A stretch of DNA of 64,000 nucleotides from Reyranella humidisoli (GTDB lineage: Bacteria > Pseudomonadota > Alphaproteobacteria > Reyranellales > Reyranellaceae). Under the pieces are notes generated by a model that was not told the DNA's origin, did not search any database, and saw only the letters and a program-made list of their open reading frames with translations. A program made the position numbers and the translations under genes. The DNA is taken from contig NZ_JAHOPB010000002.1 in NCBI RefSeq assembly GCF_019039055.1, positions 967,174 through 1,031,173 of the forward strand, written 5' to 3'. Shown here one piece after another: positions 38,055-46,441 of this stretch (the first letter of the stretch is position 1; every line of letters begins with the position of its first letter).

Positions 38055-39212
38055 ATGACGGTTCAGCAGACCTTCGCCACGCTGGGACGCTCGACCGTTC
38101 CGCTGATCGCTGCCGCCATCGTGGTCGATCTCGGCATCGAGGCCGCGCTGGTCGGCGTCTATCTCGCCATCGGCTCGGTCGCGGCCTTCCTGACGACCAT
38201 CGGCTGCGGCGGCTTCATCCTGCGCTATGGCGCGGTGCGCATGACACAGGTCGGCATGCTGGCGCTGGGCCTGGGCCTCGCCATCACCACTGCGGGCTGG
38301 TTGCCGCTCTTTGCGGCCGGCGCCTTCATCGGCGGGCTGGGGCAGGCGGTGTCGACGCCCTCCAGCTCGCACCTGCTCGGGCGACTCGCGCCTCGGAACC
38401 TGGCGCCGCTGGTCTTCTCGATCAAGCAGTGCGGCGTGCCGGTCGGCCTGATGCTGGCGGGCGTCGTGGCGCCGGCACTGGTGGTCGAAGCGGGCTGGCG
38501 CGTGGCGCTGCTGGTCATCGCGCTCTCCTGCGTGCTCATTGTGCTGGCCCTGCAGCCGCTGCGCGCGGGCTTCGATGCCGATCGCAATTCCGCCCAGCCT
38601 CTGTCGCCCGCGGACATCCGTGCCAATGTCTCGGGTGTGCTGCGCAACCCTGCGCTGCGCATCCTGTGCATCGCGATGTTCAGCTTCGTCGGCCTCCAGT
38701 CGCTCTTCACCGGCTTCTTCGTGCTCTACCTGGTGCGCGGCCTGGGCTACGACCTCGAGCGTGCCGGGCAGGTCTTTGCCATCGCCATCGTCGTGGCGGT
38801 GCCGGCGCGAATCGGCTGGGGCTGGCTTGCCTCACGCTTCGTGGCGCCCGCGACGCTGCTGGCTCTCCTGGGGATCGGCATGGCCGCCGCCGCGGTCCTT
38901 ACGGCCTCGATCGCTCCCGAGTGGCCGACCTGGGCCGCGGCCCTCATTGCCACGGCGTTGAGCGTCACCGGCGTGAGCTGGCACGGCGTGCTGCTGGCCG
39001 AGGTGGCGCGCCTTTCGCCGGTCGGCCGCATCGGCGCGACCACGGGCGCCGTGCTGGCGTTCGGCGATGCCGGCGCACTCGTCCTGCCGCTGCTGTTCAG
39101 TGCGGCCCTGTCGCTGACAGGCGGCTACGCCAGCGGCTTCCTGATCGGCGCGGCCCTGGCGCTCGGGGTCGGCCTGTTCGGCCTGTGGCAGCGGGTCAGC
39201 CGGCAGCGTTAG
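38055..39212 (+). CDS. MFS transporter
   Basis: The 385-residue protein is almost wholly hydrophobic, with about 12 membrane segments, beginning STVPLIAAAIVVDLGIEAALVGVYLAIG and with the cytoplasmic loop RYGAVRM between segments 2 and 3. It belongs to the major facilitator superfamily and would exchange or export a small molecule by proton coupling. In-frame sequence before the ATG also reads like protein (SPLYVALGA), but the only start codon there is CTG, so the true N-terminus may be longer. The substrate is unknown; position after the LLM monooxygenase suggests a shared xenobiotic task (inference). Confidence 0.85.
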   Translation: MTVQQTFATLGRSTVPLIAAAIVVDLGIEAALVGVYLAIGSVAAFLTTIGCGGFILRYGAVRMTQVGMLALGLGLAITTAGWLPLFAAGAFIGGLGQAVSTPSSSHLLGRLAPRNLAPLVFSIKQCGVPVGLMLAGVVAPALVVEAGWRVALLVIALSCVLIVLALQPLRAGFDADRNSAQPLSPADIRANVSGVLRNPALRILCIAMFSFVGLQSLFTGFFVLYLVRGLGYDLERAGQVFAIAIVVAVPARIGWGWLASRFVAPATLLALLGIGMAAAAVLTASIAPEWPTWAAALIATALSVTGVSWHGVLLAEVARLSPVGRIGATTGAVLAFGDAGALVLPLLFSAALSLTGGYASGFLIGAALALGVGLFGLWQRVSRQR

Positions 39213-39330
39213 GCGCGACCAAGCTCTCGACGGGAGAGTCCGTAACCCGACATCCGCCTGCCGCGACTGGTCTTTCCCGGCGCTTGGTGTAGCCTCCCGG
39301 CAAAACAGGTGCCTGGGAGGGCAGACGACC

Positions 39331-40326
39331 ATGGACAACCGCAGGAAGAATCCGGCGAAGGTCGGACGGCGTCATTTTCTCGGCGGCACGGCTGCCGGCC
39401 TCGTCGCGGCGCCGGCCATCGTGTCGGCGCAGGGCGACTGGCCGAACAAGCAGATCCGCGTCGTCATTCCCTATCCGCCGGGCGGCCCGTCCGACGTCAC
39501 GACACGCATCGTTCTGGAGCGCGCGGGATCGATTCTGGGACAGAGCATCCTGTTCGACAACAAGGCCGGCGCCAGCGGCGCGATCGGCGCAGAGCACGTC
39601 ATCAAGAGCGCGCCGGCCGACGGCTACACCTTCCTGACCACGACCACGGCGATGGTCTGCATTACCGAGCACCTGCAGCCGCTGCCCTACGATACGTCCA
39701 GGGACCTCGTGGCGGTGGCGCGCACGGCCACCTCGTGGATGGGCATGGGGATCAACCCGCAGGTGCCGGCCAATAACCTGCAGGAGTTCATCGCCTACGC
39801 CAAGGCCAACCCCGGGAAGATCAACTTCGGCTCGGCGGGCCTTGCGACCATCACCCAGCTCTACGGCGAGATCTTCAACATCGAGGCCGGCGTGACGATG
39901 GTGCATGTGCCCTACAAGGGCAGCGCGCCGGCGACCAACGACCTACTGGCGGGCCAGATTCAGGTGCAGTTCGATCCGACCACGCTCCCGCACATCGCCG
40001 CCGGGCGCCTGAAGTGCTTCGCCGTGCTGGGGGAGAAGCGTTGGCCAGGCAAGCCGGACGTGCCGACCCTCAAGGAGCAGGGCCTGGGCAAGATCGGCGG
40101 CGATGCCTGGTACGGCATCGTGGCCGCCAAGGGTACGCCGCAGGCGGCCATCGACAGGATGGCCGCCGCGATCGGCGAGGCGGTCAAGGACCCGGCGCTG
40201 AACGAAAGGCTCGTGGCCAGCGGCAACTATTCGAGCTTCCAGGACACGAAGACCTTCCAGGCGACGATCGAGCGCGAACGCGTGTCGTTCGGCGAGATCA
40301 TCCGGAAGGCCGACATCAAAGTCTGA
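39331..40326 (+). CDS. Bug-family tripartite tricarboxylate receptor
   Basis: The 331-residue protein has a twin-arginine signal (GRRHFLGGTAAGLVAAPAIV) and the Bug receptor pattern: RVVIPYPPGGPSDVTTRI, FDNKAGASGAIGAEHVIKSAPADGYT, INFGSAGLATITQLYG and MVHVPYKGSAPATNDLLAGQ. It would bind an organic acid in the periplasm. GGGAGG lies 12 bases before the ATG. No TctAB genes are adjacent. The next gene, a VOC protein 33 bases on, may act on the same compound (inference). Confidence 0.92.
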   Translation: MDNRRKNPAKVGRRHFLGGTAAGLVAAPAIVSAQGDWPNKQIRVVIPYPPGGPSDVTTRIVLERAGSILGQSILFDNKAGASGAIGAEHVIKSAPADGYTFLTTTTAMVCITEHLQPLPYDTSRDLVAVARTATSWMGMGINPQVPANNLQEFIAYAKANPGKINFGSAGLATITQLYGEIFNIEAGVTMVHVPYKGSAPATNDLLAGQIQVQFDPTTLPHIAAGRLKCFAVLGEKRWPGKPDVPTLKEQGLGKIGGDAWYGIVAAKGTPQAAIDRMAAAIGEAVKDPALNERLVASGNYSSFQDTKTFQATIERERVSFGEIIRKADIKV

Positions 40327-40359
40327 GACTATACTAGGGCCGGCTGAGGAGGGTTGAAG

Positions 40360-41307
40360 ATGACCAAGCCGGAAACTAGGACGTACGACCGCAGCGCCGA
40401 GGACCTCGGCAACATCGTGGCGCTGGAGCACGTCAATCTCGGGATCGCCGACCAGGGGCTGGCGACGGTCTTCTACATGAGCGGGCTCGGTCTCACGCGC
40501 GATCCCTACATGATGACCAGCATCGACAATATGTGGGTCAATGTCGGGCGCAGCCAGTTCCACCTGCCGACGATGGCCAAGGCCCAGCACCTGCGCGGAC
40601 GGGTCGGGCTCGTGATCCCCGACCGCGAGGCGCTGCTGCAGCGGCTCGGGCGCGTGAAAGGCATGCTGGGCGACACGCGCTTTGCCTTCGTGGAGCACGA
40701 GGACCATGTCGAGACGACCTGTCCGTGGGGCAACCGGATCCTCTGTCACGATCCATCGTCGCGCTTCGACGGCATGGGGCTGGGCATGGCCTATGTCGAG
40801 TTCGACGCGCCGCGTGGGACGGCGAGCGGCATCGCCGCCTTCTATCGCGATGTCTTCGCAACGGGCGCGCGCGTCGAGAGAGACGCGGCGCATATTTCGG
40901 TCGGGATCGGGCAGGAGCTGATCTTCCGCGAGGGAGATGCCGCGGCGGAGGCCTATGATGGGCACCATATCCAGGTCTACGTCGCGAACTTCTCCGGCCC
41001 GCATGCGCGGCTGGTCGAGCGCGGCCTGCTGACTGAGGAAAGCAACCAGCACCAGTATCGCTTCCAGCAGATCGCCGATCCCACGAGCGGCAAGGCGCTG
41101 TTCGAGATCGAGCACGAGATCCGCAGCCTGCGTCATCCGCTGCATGCGCGACCCCTGGTCAACCGCAACCCGCTGCAGACGAATCGCGCCTACGTTCCCG
41201 GACGCGACGGCTGGGTGCCCGAGCCGACATTGCCGGAGATGGACGATCCGAGGGTCGAGATGCGCCGCAAGCGCTTCGAGGAAGCGACGCGGCGGGCGGC
41301 CAACTGA
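40360..41307 (+). CDS. VOC/glyoxalase-family protein
   Basis: The 315-residue protein has two vicinal-oxygen-chelate modules: VALEHVNLGIADQGLATVFYM at about residue 21 and GLGMAYVEFDAPRGTASGIAAFY near 150, with DGHHIQVYVANF as the probable metal-site strand. It could be a dioxygenase or lyase; the metal residues are not fully clear. GAGGAGG precedes ATG 40360. Its stop overlaps the next start by one base (TGATG), linking it to two small genes. Confidence 0.75.
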   Translation: MTKPETRTYDRSAEDLGNIVALEHVNLGIADQGLATVFYMSGLGLTRDPYMMTSIDNMWVNVGRSQFHLPTMAKAQHLRGRVGLVIPDREALLQRLGRVKGMLGDTRFAFVEHEDHVETTCPWGNRILCHDPSSRFDGMGLGMAYVEFDAPRGTASGIAAFYRDVFATGARVERDAAHISVGIGQELIFREGDAAAEAYDGHHIQVYVANFSGPHARLVERGLLTEESNQHQYRFQQIADPTSGKALFEIEHEIRSLRHPLHARPLVNRNPLQTNRAYVPGRDGWVPEPTLPEMDDPRVEMRRKRFEEATRRAAN

Positions 41308-41555
41308 TGCTGGGCTTGGCTTTGCGGATCTTGGGCTTCGGCCTGCTCGGTTTCGTCGTGACTCCCATTGTCGTCGGCATCACGGTTCTCGTCCTCGCCT
41401 ATAGTCTCGATTCTCGCTGCGGCACGCCGGGCGATTCGGGGGGCTGTGAGATGGGGGTAGCATCCATCGCCATCGCCTCGGCGCTGCCGGGCCTGGCGAT
41501 CGGCGTCGCCTTCGCGCTGTATCGCCATTTCCGGAAGAAGCGCGTGAAGCCGTGA
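41307..41555 (+). CDS. Small two-segment membrane protein
   Basis: The 82-residue protein has two membrane helices (LGLALRILGFGLLGFVVTPIVVG and VASIAIASALPGLAIGVAFAL) joined by a short loop with two cysteines (SRCGTPGDSGGC). The C-terminus is basic (RHFRKKRVKP), so it probably faces the cytoplasm. The ATG overlaps the VOC stop by one base, and its own stop overlaps the next gene by four (GTGA). No family is recognised. The tight overlaps indicate a co-translated set. Confidence 0.7.
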   Translation: MLGLALRILGFGLLGFVVTPIVVGITVLVLAYSLDSRCGTPGDSGGCEMGVASIAIASALPGLAIGVAFALYRHFRKKRVKP

Positions 41556-42268
41556 CGGTCGGCGACTCTTCGGCCTTCGACAAGCTGAAGGCGCGTATCC
41601 AGGCACTGCGCGCCAAGACTATCGACAACGGCTGCACCGAGGGCGAGGCGCTGGCGGCGGCGGCCAAGGTCGCTGAACTGCTCGATCGCTACGAGCTGTC
41701 GCTCACGGATGTCGAGATCCGCGAGACGCAGTGCGAGGAGCGGGTCTACGAGACCCATCTCAGGAAGCGCATCCCGATCGACGAATGCATCGGCGCCATT
41801 GCGGCGTTCTGCGATTGCCGCGTCTGGCGCGAGAAGAACGCGGCCGGCGAGGCGCGCTATGTCTTCTTCGGCCTGCCTGCCGATGTAGAAGTCGCGCACT
41901 ACCTGACCGAGCTGATCGACGGCGCGGTCCGTGCCGAACTCGGCCGCTACAAGGTTTCGGCCGGGTACAAGCGCTTCATGCATCAGGAGCGTCACCTCGC
42001 GAATGCGTCCTTCACACTCGGCATGTGCGCGTCCATCGCCGACCGGTTGGTGACGATGAAGGCGGAACGCGACGGGGTGCTCCAGAGCAGCGGCCGCGGG
42101 TTGATGGTACTCAAGGCCGCCGTCGTCGATACCGAACTCGAGAGGCTCGGATTGAAGCTACGGACCGTGGAAGCGGGGCCAGGGCGCTTCATCTCGCCCG
42201 ATGCCTACGATGCTGGTGGGGCGGCCGGCGAATCGGTCGCCCTCAATCCCGGCATCCGCCGCCGGTAA
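41552..42268 (+). CDS. DUF2786-domain protein
   Basis: The 238-residue protein has an N-terminal DUF2786 region (AFDKLKARIQALRAKTIDNGCTEGEAL...KVAELLDRYELSLTDVE) that is helical and rich in charge. A second region contains DVEVAHYLTELIDGAVRAEL and SFTLGMCASIADRL. The domain occurs in phage- and plasmid-linked proteins of unknown activity, but nothing here marks it as mobile. The GTG start overlaps the previous stop. The gene is followed by a palindromic repeat at 42280-42345 and by the convergent GMC gene. Confidence 0.8.
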   Translation: MTVGDSSAFDKLKARIQALRAKTIDNGCTEGEALAAAAKVAELLDRYELSLTDVEIRETQCEERVYETHLRKRIPIDECIGAIAAFCDCRVWREKNAAGEARYVFFGLPADVEVAHYLTELIDGAVRAELGRYKVSAGYKRFMHQERHLANASFTLGMCASIADRLVTMKAERDGVLQSSGRGLMVLKAAVVDTELERLGLKLRTVEAGPGRFISPDAYDAGGAAGESVALNPGIRRR

Positions 42269-42279
42269 CGCGCTGAATC

Positions 42280-42345
42280 AAGGACCCTTCGCTGCGCTCA
42301 GGATGACAAGAAGAGTGTCATCCCGAACGAAGTGAGGGATCCTTT
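42280..42345. repeat. Dispersed palindromic repeat, complete copy
   Basis: The arms 42280-42308 and 42317-42345 are imperfect inverted copies of AAGGnCCCTCnCTnCGnTC followed by GGATGACA, with about seven mismatches over 29 bases. A half-copy occurs at 53621-53649 and a fragment at 62939-62952. The unit fills the gap between two convergent genes and would fold into a long hairpin that could end transcription from both sides. Confidence 0.8.
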
Positions 42346-42353
42346 GCGTCTTC

Positions 42354-43970
42354 TCAGCCTGCCGCAGCGGCGCGGACCATGTCGGCACACTTCTCGCCGA
42401 TCATGATGGCTGGCGCATTGGTGTTGCCGGCGACGATGGAGGGCATGATCGAGGCGTCGGCCACGCGCAGGCCTGCGATGCCGTGGACCCTGAGCTGCGG
42501 ATCGACCACGGCGTCGACCTCACGGCCCATGCGACAGGTGCCGACGGGGTGAAGGTTCGAGACGCCGCGGGCGCGGATGTCGGCCTTGAGGTCGGCGTCG
42601 CTGGTGACCCCGGCGCCGGGCAGGATCTCCTCGACGATGAAGGGCTTCAGCGCCGGCTGGCTCGCGATCTCCCGGCAGATCCGCATGCCGTGCAGCAGGG
42701 CGTCGAAGTCGGAGGCGTTCTTCAGGAAGTTGAACCTGATCTCCGGTGCGGCGAGCGGATCGGCCGATTTCAGCCGCACCGTGCCGCGTCCCGAAGGCGT
42801 CAGATGCACCGGGCTGAGCCCGAACGCCGAGAAGGGCTGCGGGACGATGCCCGACTTGTTCCGGTCCTTGATCGCCCAGGCGAACATGTTGATCTGCAGG
42901 TCGGGGCGCTCGAGCCGCCTGTCGCTGCGCACCAGCGCGCCGACGAACAGGCCCATGCTGGCCAGCGGCCCGGTGCGGCCGAACGCGTACTGCGCCGCCG
43001 CCATCAGCCGGCGCGGCAGGCTGAGCGTCAGGTCGTTCATGGTGACGGGCTGGCTGCAGCGATAGGCGATGTAGGTGTTGAAATGGTCATGAAGGTGACT
43101 GCCGACGCCCGGCATGTCGCGCACGACCTCGATGCCGTGCTGCTTCAGGTGTTCGGCCGGCCCGAGCCCCGACAGCATGAGGAGCTGCGGCGAACCATAG
43201 ACGCCCCCCGAGACGATCACCTCGCGGTTTGCGCGGGCACGCACGAGGCCGCCCGGCGTGCGATACACGACGCCGGTGGCGTGGCCGTTCTCGATCAGCA
43301 CCCGGGTTGCATGCGCGGAAGTGGCGACCGTCAGGTTGCGGCGACCTTTGGCGGGACCGAGATAGGCGCGGGCGGAGGACCAGCGGCGCGCCCGGTTGAT
43401 GGTGGTCTGGTAGAAGCCGACGCCGTCCTGCGTCGCACCGTTGAAATCTGGATTGACCGGAATGCCGGCCTGCACGGCGGCGTCATGCATTGCGCGGGCG
43501 AGCGTCGGCTGCCAGCGATGGTCCTGGACCTTGAGTGGACCGCCGGTGCCGTGGAATTCGTCGGCGCCGCGCTCCTGATCCTCGGCGCGCTTGAAGTAGG
43601 GAAGGACGGACTGATAGTCCCAGCCTTCGCAGCCGCGCTGGCGCCACTCGTCGTAATCCGCTGCGTTACCGCGCATATAAACCATGCCGTTGATCGAGCT
43701 GGTGCCGCCCAGCACCTTGCCGCGCGGCTGATACATGATGCGGTTGTTGAGCTCGGCTTCCGGCTCGCTGTCGAACATCCAGTTGACCTTCGGGTTATTG
43801 AAGGTCTTGTGATAGCCGAGCGGCACATGGATCCACGGATAGGTGTCGCGCGGCCCGGCTTCGAGCAGCAGCACCGAGAAACGGCCATCCTCGCTCAGCC
43901 GGCCGGCGACGGCGCAACCGGCGGAGCCCGCGCCGGTCACGATGAAATCGTACGAAGCTTCGCCTTGCAC
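42354..43970 (-). CDS. GMC-family oxidoreductase (choline dehydrogenase-like)
   Basis: The 538-residue flavoprotein starts FIVTGAGSAGCAVAGRLSE (FAD Rossmann motif) with VLLLEAGP, the GMC signature PRGKVLGGTSSINGMVYMRG, and the second signature GVYGSPQLLMLSGLGP. The active-site His lies in GVSNLHPVGTCRMG and the Asn/His in ASIMPSIVAGNTNAPAIMI. These enzymes oxidise alcohols. It ends a minus-strand cluster with livKHMGF and an acyl-CoA-dehydrogenase-like gene, so it probably oxidises the imported compound or a product (inference). The start is GTG at 43970. Confidence 0.92.
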   Translation of the reverse strand: MQGEASYDFIVTGAGSAGCAVAGRLSEDGRFSVLLLEAGPRDTYPWIHVPLGYHKTFNNPKVNWMFDSEPEAELNNRIMYQPRGKVLGGTSSINGMVYMRGNAADYDEWRQRGCEGWDYQSVLPYFKRAEDQERGADEFHGTGGPLKVQDHRWQPTLARAMHDAAVQAGIPVNPDFNGATQDGVGFYQTTINRARRWSSARAYLGPAKGRRNLTVATSAHATRVLIENGHATGVVYRTPGGLVRARANREVIVSGGVYGSPQLLMLSGLGPAEHLKQHGIEVVRDMPGVGSHLHDHFNTYIAYRCSQPVTMNDLTLSLPRRLMAAAQYAFGRTGPLASMGLFVGALVRSDRRLERPDLQINMFAWAIKDRNKSGIVPQPFSAFGLSPVHLTPSGRGTVRLKSADPLAAPEIRFNFLKNASDFDALLHGMRICREIASQPALKPFIVEEILPGAGVTSDADLKADIRARGVSNLHPVGTCRMGREVDAVVDPQLRVHGIAGLRVADASIMPSIVAGNTNAPAIMIGEKCADMVRAAAAG

Positions 43971-44012
43971 GCCGTTTCCCCCGTTCGTTTCCGGGAGCGT
44001 AGCGCGCTCTCG

Positions 44013-44729
44013 TCAGCCGAGATAGGCCTTCACCAGCCGTTCGTCGGTGAGGAAGGACTGCCATTCGCCCGGGCCGATCTCGTGGACGATGCTGCCGACC
44101 GACATGACGTAGGCGCGGTCGGTTATTTCCGAGGCGATGCCGACATTCTGCTCGATCAGCAGCAGCCCCATGCCGCGCTCGCGCAGTGCCTTGATGACCA
44201 GCAGGATGTCCTTGACGACCTTGGGCGCGAGGCCGGTCGAGGGTTCGTCCATGATCAGCAGGTCGGGCTGCAGCAGCAGGGCGCGGGCGATCGCCACCAT
44301 TTGCTGCTGGCCGCCGCTCAACAGCTCGACCGGAGAGGCGAGACGCTCCTTCACGACGGGAAAGAGGGCCGTCACCTCGTCCCACGAGAAGCGCATGTCG
44401 GCGCCGCGCGCCTTGCGGCCGACGGTCTCGGCCAGGATCAGGTTCTCGCGCACCGACAGTTCGCCGAACAGGCGACGGTTCTCCAGCACGACGGCCAGCC
44501 CATGCTGGGCGAGGTTGTGCGCCGGCGTGGCCGTGATGTCGGTGCCGTTCTTGACGATGCGGCCGCCGCGGGCGCGCAGCAGGCCGCAGACGGTGCGGAC
44601 GAGGGTGGTCTTGCCCGCGCCGTTGGCACCGACCAAGGCCACGGCCTCGCCGTCGCCGACCTTGAGCGAGACGTCGCGCAGGACGGTGAGGGCGCCGTAG
44701 CCGGCGGAGACGGAGGTCACTTCCAGCAC
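44013..44729 (-). CDS. livF: Branched-chain amino acid-type ABC transporter, ATP-binding protein LivF
   Basis: The 238-residue ATPase has Walker A GANGAGKTTLV, the ABC signature LLSGGQQQMVAIARAL, Walker B LLIMDEPSTGLAP and the H-loop region near IEQNVGIA. It begins LEVTSVSAGYGALTVLRDVS, the LivF type. With LivG it powers uptake through LivH and LivM. The gene starts three bases after the livG stop. LivF-type systems import amino acids but also amides, urea and aromatic acids, so the substrate here is open. Confidence 0.95.
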   Translation of the reverse strand: MLEVTSVSAGYGALTVLRDVSLKVGDGEAVALVGANGAGKTTLVRTVCGLLRARGGRIVKNGTDITATPAHNLAQHGLAVVLENRRLFGELSVRENLILAETVGRKARGADMRFSWDEVTALFPVVKERLASPVELLSGGQQQMVAIARALLLQPDLLIMDEPSTGLAPKVVKDILLVIKALRERGMGLLLIEQNVGIASEITDRAYVMSVGSIVHEIGPGEWQSFLTDERLVKAYLG

Positions 44730-44732
44730 GGC

Positions 44733-45491
44733 TCAGACCCCGAGATAGACTTCGCGGACCCGAGGGTCGCGCTGGATGGCGGCCATGTCGCCGCTGGCGA
44801 TGATCTCGCCGAAATAGAGCGTGTGAACGGTGCGCGCCACGGTCATCAGGCCCATGTCGTGCGACACCAGCAGGACGGTGATGCCTTCCTCATTCAGCCG
44901 CACGATCCAGTCTCGCAGATCGTCGATCTCCTGGACGTTGAGGCCCGACGAGGGCTCGTCGAGCAGCAGCAGGCGCGGTTCGCCGACCACGGCGCGGGCG
45001 ATCTCGAGAATGCGGCGCTGGCCGGCGGTCAGGCTGGCGGCCGGCAGGTCACGCAACGCCGTGAGGCCGAAGCGCTCGCAGCCGGCCTCGGCGCGTTCGC
45101 GGATCTCGCGCATCTGGCCGCGCGAGGCGGGCGTGCGCAGCAGGTCCTGAAGCATCGTGGTGCGCGTGAGCTTGGTGCAGCCGACCATGACGTTCTCCAG
45201 CACCGTCATCTGCTCGAAGACCTGCGGCGTCTGGAAGGTGCGGACGAGGCCGTTGAGGCCACGCTGCTGGATCGTGTCGCGGCCGAGCGCGGCTCCGCGA
45301 TAGGTGACGGTGCCGGCGAGGGGGCGGATGTAGCCGGTCACGATGTTGAACAGCGTGGTCTTGCCCGAGCCATTGGGGCCGATGAGACCGATGATGCCGC
45401 CTTCTGGCACGTCGAAGGTGACGGAGCGCAGCACTGAGAGGCCGCCGAACGAATGGCCGACCTCCTTGAGGGCGAGAAGGGGATCAGCCAT
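44733..45491 (-). CDS. livG: Branched-chain amino acid-type ABC transporter, ATP-binding protein LivG
   Basis: The 252-residue ATPase has Walker A GPNGSGKTTLFN, the LivG-specific middle (LVRTFQTPQVFEQMTVLENVMVG), signature LTAGQRRILEIARAV and Walker B LLLLDEPSSGLN. Its ATG at 45491 overlaps livM by eight bases; a longer frame upstream would lie in livM. It is the partner ATPase of LivF in the same minus-strand operon. Confidence 0.95.
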   Translation of the reverse strand: MADPLLALKEVGHSFGGLSVLRSVTFDVPEGGIIGLIGPNGSGKTTLFNIVTGYIRPLAGTVTYRGAALGRDTIQQRGLNGLVRTFQTPQVFEQMTVLENVMVGCTKLTRTTMLQDLLRTPASRGQMREIRERAEAGCERFGLTALRDLPAASLTAGQRRILEIARAVVGEPRLLLLDEPSSGLNVQEIDDLRDWIVRLNEEGITVLLVSHDMGLMTVARTVHTLYFGEIIASGDMAAIQRDPRVREVYLGV

Positions 45492-46437
45492 TGCCGCTAC
45501 CCCGCTTGGCGAGACGGGTCCGCAGCTTGCCGAACGCGCCGACAAGTCCCTCCGGCATCAGGACGACGACGGCGACGAGCGCGAGGCCGAACAGGATCTG
45601 GTGGATGTCGCCCAGCTTGCTCAGAAGTTCCGGCAGGAAGGTCACGAACAGCGCGCCGACGACGATGCCGGGGATCGAGGTCGCGCCGCCGATCACCGGG
45701 ATCAGCAGGAAGCTGATCGATCGGTCGACGGTGAAGCTCTGCGTGCTGACGAACGAGGCATGATGGGCGAACAGGCTGCCGGCCAGGCTGCCGAACAGGG
45801 CGCAAACGACGAAGACCCGGGTGCGCAGCGATTGGAGGTCGATCGAGAGAGCTGCCGCCGCGGTGCTTGAGTCGCGCATGGCGCGCAGCATCAGGCCGGT
45901 GCGGCTGTCGACGAGATTGTGCGCCACCGCCATGCAGGCGAAGGCCACGATCCAGACAAAGAAGTAATAACGTGAGGGTCGGTCGAGCAGGAAGCCGAAC
46001 AGGTCGAGCTTGGGAATGCCGCCGATGCCCAGGGTACCTCCGGTCAGCCAGTCCCATTCGAAGAACAGGGCGCTCGCGATGGCGCTGAGGGCCAGCGTGC
46101 CCAGCGCCAGGAAGTAGCCGGTGAGGCGCAGGATGGGACGGCCGATGACATAGGCCAGCGCCATGCTTATAACGGCGCCGACGATGAAACCCACGATGCT
46201 GGGCAGGCCCATCATGACCGTGCAATAGGCGCTGGCATAGGCGCCGAGCCCGTAGAAGGTGGCCTGTGCCAGGTTGACGATGCCGCAATGACCCAGCAGC
46301 AGGCCGATGCCGAGGCCGGCGACCGTATAGATGCCGGTGAAGACCAGCAGGTCGGCCATGTAGCGCGGCACGACGAAGGGCAGCGCGGCCCAGACGACGA
46401 GGCCAAGGGCGAGCCAGGGGAGGGTGCGCGGCTTCAT
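45484..46437 (-). CDS. livM: Branched-chain amino acid-type ABC transporter, permease LivM
   Basis: The 317-residue protein has about ten membrane segments and the LivM pattern GLGIGLLLGHCGIVNLAQATFYGLGAY near residue 41 and the coupling loop LRAMRDSSTAAAALSIDL near 190. It forms the membrane pore with LivH. The ATG lies four bases after the livH stop and the 3' end overlaps livG, so translation is coupled along the operon. Confidence 0.95.
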   Translation of the reverse strand: MKPRTLPWLALGLVVWAALPFVVPRYMADLLVFTGIYTVAGLGIGLLLGHCGIVNLAQATFYGLGAYASAYCTVMMGLPSIVGFIVGAVISMALAYVIGRPILRLTGYFLALGTLALSAIASALFFEWDWLTGGTLGIGGIPKLDLFGFLLDRPSRYYFFVWIVAFACMAVAHNLVDSRTGLMLRAMRDSSTAAAALSIDLQSLRTRVFVVCALFGSLAGSLFAHHASFVSTQSFTVDRSISFLLIPVIGGATSIPGIVVGALFVTFLPELLSKLGDIHQILFGLALVAVVVLMPEGLVGAFGKLRTRLAKRGSGNG

Positions 46438-46441
46438 GCGC

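Noticed and set aside
42483..45437. A 984-codon plus-strand frame across the GMC, livF and livG genes
   Set aside because: It spans three real genes in antisense and has no domain.
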